30,733 nt of DNA, from contig JAADVB010000221.1 of assembly GCA_023334545.1 (NCBI GenBank), positions 1 to 30,733 on the forward strand. Reading direction: 5' to 3'. A model generated the notes under the pieces. That model did no database searches. It worked only from the letters and a program-made list of their open reading frames with translations, and had not been told where the DNA came from. Every line of letters begins with the position of its first letter. Position 1 is the stretch's first letter. Below are positions 8,341 to 17,529 of this stretch, piece by piece. The stretch comes from Salisapilia sapeloensis (Eukaryota; Oomycota; Peronosporomycetes; Peronosporales; Salisapiliaceae). The position numbers and the translations under genes are program-made.

Positions 8341-9104
8341 GCTCTTGATATGGTACATAGCCAAAACTACAGGTAGCTGCCATTGGCTTTTTCTTGCTTG
8401 TCACTTATGCATGACTAGAGTAGCGAGTGATAAAGTAGTATCGCATCTACAGCATGCATTGTAAAAATGTCACCAAGTACTTTTATAAAACATACACAGT
8501 CCATGGACACAACCGCTGCGTAAAAATTGGATTCTGCTCCTAGCGTTCATATACAAGAGCTCCTACTCTGACGCGTAGATTTGCTGATGAGTGCGCTTCA
8601 ATAGTCGGCAGCTTTAGTTTATAGATTGACACTCCCTAAGGCTGATAGTGGTAACCTACCAGATACCAAGTAACAAACTTCCAATCAAGGTCGTTATTAC
8701 AGCTATGCTGCACCGTCATTTCGGCAGGACCAAAGGTGAACGAATAGAGTCCTGATAAAGTGTTTTACGTCTCCAGGCATGGAGAAACCAAAGGATGCTT
8801 TCACCCCATGTACGATAGCATATAGGTTTTGTGGACCAAGTCAGAAATGCCACCATTTTTCTTAGATGTAGCAAATCGTATCGAAAACTACCGAGCCTTA
8901 GGTCGCGGACAAGTAGATACAGGCCGAAAAATGGGAGAAAAATGCTTATATACTAGTTTCCGTACTGTCTTAATGCCGAGATCTTGCCTGTCTCTAGCTT
9001 TCACGCTCTCCTTCCAGTTCGAAAGCCTGCAACTTTCCGTCGAATCGTACATACTTTGTCCCAGTTGTTTTTACTTTCGAACAGCTCGAGTCCAGATATT
9101 TTCC
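8341..9104. other. Sparse region upstream of ALG11
   Basis: About 760 nt without a gene I can support. On the minus strand, 8540-8830 contains protein-like fragments in two frames separated by stops (see findings). A CCAAT core lies at 8681-8685. Plus-strand frames between 8829 and 9128 show no family features. Confidence 0.5.
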
Positions 9105-9191
9105 ATGGTTGCTGCATACAAAAAGTAAGTGGTAGCTTTTCAAAGCACCCGTCGCATTCGGTAAGTTCGATCCGGATCGAGTCATTGAAGT

Positions 9192-10724
9192 ATGGCGTAT
9201 GTAGAGATGTCTCTAGCGCTCGTGGCGGCGTATCCCTTCGCTTTAGCGCTTGTCCTGTATATTTACCTAGCTTCTGAACGGAGGAGATACACCCAGCTAC
9301 GTAAGAAGGTGGATGCTCAGCATGGCAAGTCATTGACAATTGGCATCTTTCACCCGTACGCAAACGGTGGTGGAGGTGGTGAACGAGTGCTCTACTGTGC
9401 ATTATGTGCTCTCGTTCAAAAGTATGGCTCAGCAAGCTCTACAGACAAGCCACGTTCATTAGAGGAAAGCGAAAAGCCTCGACTACGCATTGCTCTGTAT
9501 ACGGGAGACGATGGATTGACCGCCCAGGAACTCATTCGCAATGCCGCAGAGGTGTTTAATCTACCTCAGCTGCTCCAACTAAAAGTTGAAAAGTACATCA
9601 TTATCGTTCCGTTGCACCAACGCTTCCTTCTCGAACCTGCTCGCTACCCGACGTTCACACTGTTGTGGCAATCCGTCGCGCATATTCGTTTGGCGTTGGA
9701 AGCTTTTGAGCAGTCAGAGACACAAGACATATATCCGGACATTTGGATGGATACTATCGGCTGTGCGTTCACGTACCTCGTAGCGAAAGTACGCTTTGGT
9801 TGCCAAGTGATCACGTACACGCACTACCCGATGATTTCGACCGACATGCTTAAGGCAGTCGAAGAGCGTCGACTAGGAGTAAACAACTCTTCCGATATTG
9901 CCAACACCAAGTGGAAATCCCAAGCGAAACTCATCTATTACCGTCTATTCGCGCTGGCGTATAGTACTGTCGGTCGATACTGCGTCGATCGGATATTAGT
10001 CAACGGAACGTGGACACACGATCACATTCGTAGGCTATGGGGATCATCTCGTACCACGGATCCAATCATCACGTACCCTCCTTGTGGCAATATGAATGAC
10101 TACATGCAATACGACTTAGAAGCGTCTCGAAAGCCGATAGCAATCTCCATCGCGCAATTCCGACCGGAGAAAAACCACTTGCTACAGATTGAAGCGATGA
10201 AAGTCCTTGAGGACATGTATAACGCAAAGAAAGTAGGCGAGGAATACGATGACTTTAATCTAATTATGATCGGAAGCTGTCGGAATGAAGATGATGAAGC
10301 TCGTGTGGAAGAGCTGCAGACGCGAGTGAATGAACTCGGGCTCGACCACCGCATCCACTTTAGTGTGAATGCGAGCTTCGACACGTTGAAAAATTTGTTA
10401 GGTAAGGCGTCCATTGGACTGCATACCATGTACAATGAACACTTTGGGATCAGTGTCGCGGAGATGATGGCTGCAGGACTTTTGGTCGTTGCGAACAACT
10501 CTGGAGGTCCAGCGAAGGACATTGTGGTGAAAGACACGGGATTCCTGGCGTTAACGGCCGAAGAATATGCAACAGCAGTGGTTGAGTGTTTGAACATGGA
10601 CGATACGGAGATGATTGGGAGAAGACAGCAGAGTCGACTTGCAGCCAAGAGGTTTTCCGACAATGAATTTGTTGCGCAGTTCTTAGAGGCTGTTAGTCCA
10701 ATTCTAGAGAGAGCAGTTCACTAA
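9192..10724 (+). CDS. ALG11: ALG11, GDP-Man:Man3GlcNAc2-PP-dolichol alpha-1,2-mannosyltransferase
   Basis: 510 residues, GT4-type glycosyltransferase. It adds the fourth and fifth mannoses to the dolichol-linked oligosaccharide on the cytosolic face of the ER, in N-glycan precursor synthesis. The N-terminus has a transmembrane helix (about 7-28). Family motifs follow in order: HPYANGGGGGERVLYCAL, TYTHYPMISTDML, SIAQFRPEKNH, and EHFGISVAEMMAAGL with the nucleotide-sugar-binding E-x7-E-type motif. The length is close to the human protein. Start: ATG 9192 works, but an upstream mini-exon is possible. ATG 9105 reads seven codons into a perfect GTAAGT donor, and a 66-nt intron (9125-9190) would join it in frame to ATG 9192, adding eight residues. 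Transcript data would decide. Confidence 0.95.
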   Translation: MAYVEMSLALVAAYPFALALVLYIYLASERRRYTQLRKKVDAQHGKSLTIGIFHPYANGGGGGERVLYCALCALVQKYGSASSTDKPRSLEESEKPRLRIALYTGDDGLTAQELIRNAAEVFNLPQLLQLKVEKYIIIVPLHQRFLLEPARYPTFTLLWQSVAHIRLALEAFEQSETQDIYPDIWMDTIGCAFTYLVAKVRFGCQVITYTHYPMISTDMLKAVEERRLGVNNSSDIANTKWKSQAKLIYYRLFALAYSTVGRYCVDRILVNGTWTHDHIRRLWGSSRTTDPIITYPPCGNMNDYMQYDLEASRKPIAISIAQFRPEKNHLLQIEAMKVLEDMYNAKKVGEEYDDFNLIMIGSCRNEDDEARVEELQTRVNELGLDHRIHFSVNASFDTLKNLLGKASIGLHTMYNEHFGISVAEMMAAGLLVVANNSGGPAKDIVVKDTGFLALTAEEYATAVVECLNMDDTEMIGRRQQSRLAAKRFSDNEFVAQFLEAVSPILERAVH

Positions 10725-11098
10725 GGCAATCGTACCATTTATCCATCTATCTTGTCTTCATCCTGAAAGCCAAGTGTCTGGTAACCTTGTGCTTCATGTT
10801 GAAATCAAAGTCCATAGAGGACTATAAATAGTTGTCGGGAAGCTCCTGCATGATGCTTCGATTTGGTCGTTTTCTCTGTAAAAGCTAAAGGGGTTTCAGC
10901 TCGACGATCCTTCATAGTTGAAACCAATATGCAAAGCATGAACTGTGTGAAAACGGATGCTGAAACACCCACGGACATGGCGGTGGAAACGCCTTCCGAG
11001 TGTTTCAGACTGCTTTTTGATCGCACACCTCCACGATTCTCACGTCTCCACGGATTTCAAGAGATAGACAAGCGACCTTTGTTTGAGATATTGTCGTC
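10725..11098. promoter_or_regulatory. ALG11-ATPase intergenic region and ATPase 5' leader
   Basis: 374 nt between two plus-strand genes. It contains an ATG at 10929 that opens a 129-codon frame overlapping the ATPase start out of frame (stop at 11318). It is protein-poor and probably not coding, but if the transcript starts upstream of it, it would act as an overlapping upstream ORF. No other element recognised. Confidence 0.35.
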
Positions 11099-14000
11099 AT
11101 GTCACGTGCCGATGCGCCAACCATCTCCTCTGCGGAGATCGTGGCCGTCACGACCGAACTTCGACAGCGCCACCGACGTAAGAAGAAGGGTACTAAGGCC
11201 TCTAAAGAGAAGGAAGCTGAAGATGACGCCAAGCGCGAGCTTAATATGGAAGAGCACAAGCAGACGCTTCCCGAGATCCTTGCCAACCTGGAAAGTGACC
11301 TTTCCAACGTACGTTTGACCTCTTGTGCATACTTTGACTATTGAAATCTCACTTGATGGCTTCTAGGGCATGCAAGTCGACTCTGCTGGCACTCGTCTGG
11401 AGCTAGAAGGTCTCAACCGCCTCTCTCCGCCAAAGCAGACGCCAGAGATCGTCAAGTACATTCGCGAATTGACCGGGCTCTTCAGCCTCCTGCTTTGGGT
11501 TGGTTGCGTCCTCTGTTTGGTCCTTTACGGCATTCAGGGCGATGACAACAACCTCTACCTGGGCATTGTACTCGGCCTCGTCGTCATCATATCCGGAACA
11601 TTCTCCTACTTGCAGAACCGCAAGTCGTCCAACTTGATGGAATCGTTCAAGAACATGATGCCGACAATGGCCACGGTCATCCGAGATGGTAACTCCCAGA
11701 AGATTGACGCGACGAAGCTTGTCCGTGGTGACATCGTCCTGCTCAAGGGTGGTGACAAAGTTCCTGCTGACATGCGCATTGTCGAATGCTCGGACGACTT
11801 GGCTGTCGACAACTCGTGTTTGACCGGTGAGCCGGAACCACTCAAGCGCGTACCGGAGTGCACGGACGACAGTCCTCTGGAGACTAAGAACCTGTGCTTC
11901 TTTGGTACTTTTATCCCCCAAGGCAGTGGCAAAGGCATCGTCATTCGTGTCGGAGATAACACGGTCATGGGCCGAATCGCCAAGTTAGCTACACACACTG
12001 GAGGTGACATGACGCCCATCGAAAAAGAGCTAAACCACTTTGTGCACATGATTGCTGGTGTCAGCGTTGTCATTGCGCTTGTTTTCTTCATCATCGGTAT
12101 GGTCATCCAGCCAGACGTCGTGAGCAACATTGTCTTTATGATCGGTATCATCATTGCCAACGTGCCGGAAGGACTCTTGGCGACAGTGACCGTCTGCTTG
12201 AGTCTCGCTGCGAACCGTATGGCCCATAAGTCGGTGCTTGTGAAGCACTTGCAAGGTGTGGAGACGCTAGGCTCGACAACCTGCATCTGCTCTGATAAGA
12301 CGGGTACGCTTACCCAGAATGTGATGACCGTGGCTCAGCTGGTGTATGATAACCAGCCCTTTGATGCCGAGTGCTCGATCACTCCCAAAGGCAGCTACGA
12401 TCTGGAGTCACCTTCTTATCAAGCGCTCCAGCGCTGTGCAACACTGTGCAACAATGCTGTTTTTGACGAAGACTCCAAGTTCGAGAAAGTGGTTTCTGGT
12501 GATAATGAAGTCACCCGCGGCGCATCGAAAAGCTTCAAGAGTACCACCACGACGTCTGACGGACGCAAGTTCGAGACTGTGCAGTGGGAAACGATTGGGG
12601 ACGCATCTGAGTCGGCTATGATCAAGTTCTGCCACGACAAACGTGATATTATGGAGTATCGTGCAAGTAATGAGAAGATCAAAGAGATCCCTTTCAACTC
12701 CAAGAACAAGTACCAGATTTCCATCCACCATCAAGAAACCCCTAGTGAACCTTTGCTACTGGTAATGAAAGGAGCCCCTGAACGCATTACTGCCAGATGT
12801 GACCGACTTCTCCTCAACGGTGAGGAAGTTCCTTTGACGAAAGAGCGTTTGGATGAGATCGAAGCATGCCAACTCGAGTTGTCCAAGAAGGGTATGCGTG
12901 TTCTTGGCTTTGCTCAGCAGAAGCTCGATCCTAGCATTTATGACAATAACTACGAGTTCAACACGGACAATCCGAACTTCCCACTTGGAGAGAAGGATGT
13001 TGACTATGAGATGATACCCAAGCCAGATCCGAAGATCGAGCAGCCTCTTTGCTTCATTGGCCTCATGGCACTTATTGATCCACCGCGCCCAGAGGTACCT
13101 ATCGCTGTTGCCAAGTGCAAGTCTGCCGGAATCAAGGTCATCATGGTTACTGGTGATCATCCGATCACTGCCAAGGCTATTGCTCACAAGGTTGGTATCC
13201 TGTGGGGTCCAACGAGTGAAGACATTCAAGAAGAGAATGAGACGAACGGATACACGCAAGACGACCCGAACTGGAGAGATCCATCGACTGCCCCTGCTAT
13301 CGTTGTGCCTGGCTGGACAATCAGTGTTGACACACCCGAAGCTGAGTGGGATCGAATCTTAAACCACAACCAAGTCGTCTTTGCACGTACCTCTCCTCAA
13401 CAAAAGTTGATCATCGTGGAGAATTGCCAGCGACGCCGAGAAATTGTTGCTGTCACCGGCGACGGTGTTAATGACTCGCCTGCACTTAAGAAAGCGGATA
13501 TTGGTATTGCTATGGGCATCATGGGTTCTGCTGTATCTAAGGAAGCTGCAGATATGATTCTACTCGATGATAACTTTGCGTCCATTGTCTGTGGCGTTGA
13601 GGAAGGTCGTATCATCTTTGATAACTTGAAGAAGTCGATCGCATACGCACTCTCAGTTAACATTCCGCAGCTCATGCCGTTCTTGCTGTATGCCACCGTC
13701 CGATTCCCGTTACCGCTCACAACGGTGCTCATGCTACTCATTTGCATCGGTACGGACATGGTTCCATCCATTGCACTCGCCTACGAGTCGGCTGAGAATG
13801 ACATCATGCTTCGTTCACCTCGTGTAGCGCACATCGACCGCTTGGTCACCAAGAAGCTTATTGGGTACTCTTACACCCTGATCGGTATCATCCAAGCTGC
13901 TGCTGGCATGTTCACTTACATGGTCGTTCTTAACGACTACGGCTATCCCCCTAGCGTCTTGCCCGGTCTCGGCTTTAAAGACACCTTCGGAAAGCAAGTT

Positions 14001-15170
14001 CTCTGGTGTAGGACATCTGGAGGAGAGTATTGCTCGGCCGGTGGACAGTTTAAAGATGGTAATGGTAATCTCAAGAACCTCGGCAGTACCAACGAGGCTC
14101 AGTGCGGTCCTAACTACGATGAGAGCATTCCTACGGATGGAAACATTTTTGATGCTCGCATCTTCTTCCACCCTGCCCACGATGGCGAAGTGCTTGACTG
14201 TCAATTCCCGTTTGCCAATCTCGAGACGGAAGTTGGCGAACCTAACGGGTACTCGCGAACTGAGCCCTCCACCTATGACTCGTACATGGCAAAGACACCG
14301 GTCGTAACGTATCAGGCGATGCAGGCTGCGTGGAACGAAGGCTACCGTCCATACTACCCGCTAAAAGCCCGTCGTTCATCTTTCTTCGACATGCGTTGGT
14401 TTAAGTATTCCACATCCAACACGGATCTTCCTGGTATGGGCAGTGGCATCTCTCTGTCGCTGCTGTACAGCTTCCAGCCGTACGGTGTGTGGGGCATTAC
14501 GTCCGATGAGACTCGCGCAGACATGTCTGTGGACACGGTTGTTGGTGCATCGGATGCTTTCAACGGTAAAACAGTTAACTTGGTGAACGAGAAAGGAGAG
14601 AGGAAGTCGTCTTTGATCAAGATGAGCGATTCAGGCGTGTTCAAGTCAGGAAAGATGTTCGAGAAGATCGTCAGTGGAGATGGTACGGAGCCATGCACCG
14701 GTGACGAGTGCTTACTTGACTTTGCCGGTGGGTTTACTAAACGTGATGGCGACAAGACTGTCGTGAATGTCGCGTCTAGAATGCTCCAATTTAGTGCGCT
14801 GAGTGTTGCACAGACTGCATACTTTGTCGCGACGGTGATGCTACAACTGACCAACGTAATGATCTGTAAGACGCGCTACTTGTCTGTGACGACGCAAGGC
14901 ATGCGCAACGTCGTCCTCAACTTTGGTCTCATGTTCGAAGTTGTACTGATCTCTGCAGTCGCGTACGCCGGGTTCCTCAACACCGTCTTTGGTACGATGG
15001 ACATGAGACTTGTGCACTGGTTCCCGGTGCTTCCCTTCTGCCTTCTCATCATGGCATTCGATGAAGGACGCAAGTACGTCCTGCGATCGACGTCTCGCAG
15101 CGTCGTAGACAAGGGAACTGGCCGGATGATTCGGTACCCAGGATGGATCGAAACTAACACGTACTACTAA
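11099..15170 (+). CDS. Na+/K+-ATPase-type P-type ATPase alpha subunit (class IIC) with long M7-M8 loop
   Basis: Two exons, 11099-11308 and 11367-15170 (58-nt intron GTACGT...CTAG), 1337 residues. The Lys-rich N-terminus, the FSLLLWVGCVLCLVLYGIQ segment, IIANVPEGLLATVTVCLSLA in M4, the phosphorylation motif CSDKTGTLTQ (Asp about 380), KGAPERI, MVTGDHPITAKAIA and VTGDGVNDSPALKKADIGIA identify a class IIC cation pump. The C-terminus ends WIETNTYY, closely like the animal Na+/K+-ATPase tail whose Tyr-Tyr pair tunes Na+ affinity. Ten transmembrane segments are expected. The phosphatase motif reads TGEP in place of TGES (about 223-226). Between M7 and M8 there are about 285 residues (about 928-1212) with several cysteines, against roughly 40-50 in animals. 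No beta subunit gene is in the window. Base and codon choice is strongly biased, consistent with high expression. Confidence 0.93.
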
Positions 15171-15260
15171 GAATACGATTTGAAGCTCGGTCAGAGAGAT
15201 CGCAGTCACCATAGATGCATTTGCTTTAAGCTTTCTTTCAAACAATAATCTTTCATTGCT

Positions 15261-16165
15261 CTAAGCAGAAAGCTGCGATTCCTTCTTCGTTAGATAGACG
15301 ACTCCGTCAAGTGCATTTCGGTATCGACGGAAATGATTTTCGACTGCGGTGCGGTGACTTTTGTCGGAGCCAAAGGATGTCAAGAGTTCTCCCGAGTCAT
15401 CAAAGTATCCAATCTAGTACAGGATAAATTAGATGAATATAATTAAAAAGCACAAATACTCGCTACCTCTATCATATCCACGTCGCAGGATGTTAAAACC
15501 ACTGGATAATCCAGAGCTTTTGCCAATAGTTCCTCACTTGTAACGAGTGGAGTCGAACCACTGATAGGGTTCAAATTGACGCAGTTGGAATGGATATTGA
15601 TTGGAGTCAAATGCAGTTCTTGGATGAGCGAGGTAGAGCTGTTTTCGAGGCCGTTCATGATGACTATTTGTCCAGTCAGGTCGTATTCGATCTGAGTCTG
15701 TAAAGAGCTTGACACGTAGTAAGCCTTCGGGGCACATATGTCACTCGTATACGCCAATACGCCGCTGTCCACTATCACGTCTTTAATATAGGATTCTCTC
15801 CAGTTTCTAGGCAAATTGGACAGCAAGGCGCACGGTTTTAATCCTGCTAGTACAAACGCGAGCTCTCCATAAAATTTCAAAGACTCTGGCTGAAGTCCAT
15901 GCGCTGTAACTTCCTTTGCAATGTCTGCTTGGGACTTGGACGACCACCAGTCGTCTTCCAATCGTCGAAATTTGGAGCAGACCGATAGCATGCTACACTG
16001 CGATCGATGCAATTGCTGCCAATGACTGCGTTGGCAATCTTTACTACAGTATGCAACCCAGTCGCATCGTGTACATCTAGCCAGCTTCTTCGCTGTATAT
16101 TTGCATCCAGAGCACTTCCTCATCTTGTCTGCTGATACGATGAGTTCTGTTGTCCCGTAAAACAT
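15261..16165 (-). CDS. MYND-type zinc finger protein
   Basis: Two exons, 15467-16165 and 15261-15413 (53-nt intron GTAGCG...CTAG), 283 residues. A MYND finger occupies about residues 18-57: CSGCKYTAKKLARCTRC, then YCSKDCQRSHW and LHRSQC, giving the C-x2-C...C-x2-C...C-x3-C...H-x3-C ligand pattern. The remainder (about 58-283) shows no catalytic signature I recognise; there is no SET domain. MYND fingers bind proline-rich peptides, so a scaffolding or regulatory role is likely, but not proven. Translation could also begin at Met15, immediately before the finger. Divergent from the dehydrogenase gene, with 182 nt between the starts; convergent with the ATPase, with 90 nt between the stops. Confidence 0.85.
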
Positions 16166-16289
16166 ACTAAAAGTATAGCATACAGAATCTAGTACGATAT
16201 GGGCGGTAGTTGAAGATTGTCTTGGATTACTGAATTAAATATACCACATGGTCATCAACCTCCACACAACGTATCGGTACTCTATCACA

Positions 16290-16347
16290 AGCTACAAGAG
16301 CTCCTCACTTCTCTTCCAGCACTTTACTACAAGCGACTGCAACTCTG
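16290..16347 (+). promoter_or_regulatory. Probable transcription start region of the dehydrogenase gene
   Basis: About 45 nt before ATG 16348 there is CTCCTCACTTCTCTTCCAGC, a pyrimidine-rich run with TCACTTC, similar to the initiator (YCAYTYY) commonly found 30-100 nt upstream of start codons in oomycete genes. The assignment is by resemblance only. Confidence 0.3.
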
Positions 16348-17490
16348 ATGCCTCAACTACAGCGCATTCCTGTGCTTTCATTCTTTGAAAGTCTCCCAGA
16401 ATTAGTTAGAAATCGTTTGGCGAATGGCAGCGGATTGGCTTCACAATTGTATCGAGATAACAAGCTATCTCTGCACAAGGTTCAGAGTCCAAACCTTCCC
16501 ATCCAAGTAGACGCAAGCGCTTCCCAAGAACCTGTGCGCTTCAACATTTCGCCTGATGAAGAAGAGCTGCTTGCCAATGCTGAGATAGCCATCATGGATG
16601 CACATATTACAAGTCCGTTGTTGCTCACTCCAGAAGCGTCCCTCTTCTCCGACCAAAGGCATTTGTTCCAGCAAGTCCAATGGGTCCAGAATACGTATGC
16701 TGGTGTGGAAGCCTACACGCGTCTGCTGGATGCACGAAAAGCTCGAGGCGTAACGGAATTGCCGGCATTCACAGCGACAAGGGCTGGTGGGATCATGCCC
16801 ATGGCCATTGCTCAGTATGTCTTTGGCAATATCATTGCGCTCGAGCGGAACCTGTACAACGCTCGAGAGTATCAGAAGAGCCACATCTACGCAAACGTTC
16901 ACGGCGTGCTAGACCAGCCAATGCGATACCGACCATTCCGTAACTTGACGGTTGGTGTCCTTGGCTTTGGCGACATTGGTCAAGCCATTGGCAAACTTTT
17001 TAAGACTGCTGAATTTAACGTCACGGGATTTAAGCGTCGGGTACCAGAGGATGGCGTCGCTTCTTTCACTGACTGTGCAGACAAGATCACATCTGACTTG
17101 GACGAAGTGCTTGCTACCTCTGACTTTATCGTCAGCATCTTACCAAGCACGGAAGACACTCGCTATCTACTCAATCACTCGAACCTCCAAGCCTGCCAGG
17201 ACAAACGTCCGATCTTCGTCAACGTCGGTCGTGGCGACGTCATTGCCGAGCAGACCATCGTCGATGCTTTAGATAATGGCTGGTTCTCCCACGCCGTGCT
17301 TGACGTCTTTGAGCAGGAGCCTCTTCCTCAAGAGAGTAAACTATGGGACCACCCAAACGTCCAGCTGACACCTCATGTATCAGGCTTCAGCTTCCCAGAG
17401 GACGTCGCGTATGTCTTTGAAAAGAACTTGAACGCCTACCTGTCAGGAAAACCTCTCCAGTACAAGGTCGATTGGAAGAAAGGATACTAG
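16348..17490 (+). CDS. D-isomer-specific 2-hydroxyacid dehydrogenase (glyoxylate/hydroxypyruvate reductase-like)
   Basis: Single exon, 380 residues. The NAD(P)-binding fold shows TVGVLGFGDIGQAIG (Gly-x-Gly-x2-Gly, about 202-216). The catalytic triad is visible: Arg295 in NVGRGDVI, Glu324 in FEQEPLP and His343 in TPHVSG. The pattern EPLPxxSKLWDHPNVxLTPHxSG is typical of the GhrA-like reductases of glyoxylate, hydroxypyruvate or other 2-keto acids. The N-terminal 110 residues are the less conserved substrate-binding part. No targeting signal is obvious, so I expect a cytosolic enzyme. A paralogue's 3' end lies at 1-246. The stop is only 39 nt from the stop of the convergent PPR gene. Confidence 0.93.
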   Translation: MPQLQRIPVLSFFESLPELVRNRLANGSGLASQLYRDNKLSLHKVQSPNLPIQVDASASQEPVRFNISPDEEELLANAEIAIMDAHITSPLLLTPEASLFSDQRHLFQQVQWVQNTYAGVEAYTRLLDARKARGVTELPAFTATRAGGIMPMAIAQYVFGNIIALERNLYNAREYQKSHIYANVHGVLDQPMRYRPFRNLTVGVLGFGDIGQAIGKLFKTAEFNVTGFKRRVPEDGVASFTDCADKITSDLDEVLATSDFIVSILPSTEDTRYLLNHSNLQACQDKRPIFVNVGRGDVIAEQTIVDALDNGWFSHAVLDVFEQEPLPQESKLWDHPNVQLTPHVSGFSFPEDVAYVFEKNLNAYLSGKPLQYKVDWKKGY

Positions 17491-17529
17491 ACAAGATGAT
17501 CATGTCAATGCAAACGATTTTTCGTGAGC

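Noticed and set aside
4335-8689. A shared 15-nt word, AAACTTCCAATCAAG, at 4335-4349 and 8675-8689, containing a CCAAT core
   Set aside because: In a 30-kb window roughly one shared 15-mer is expected by chance, and the flanks do not align. It is not evidence of a repeat; the CCAAT core alone is too common to call a site.
10100-10663. A 187-codon minus-strand frame inside ALG11
   Set aside because: It lies wholly within a confidently identified gene on the other strand and shows no domain.
11403-15245. Many 100-226-codon antisense frames across the ATPase
   Set aside because: Strong codon bias of the sense gene produces them; none resembles a known protein.
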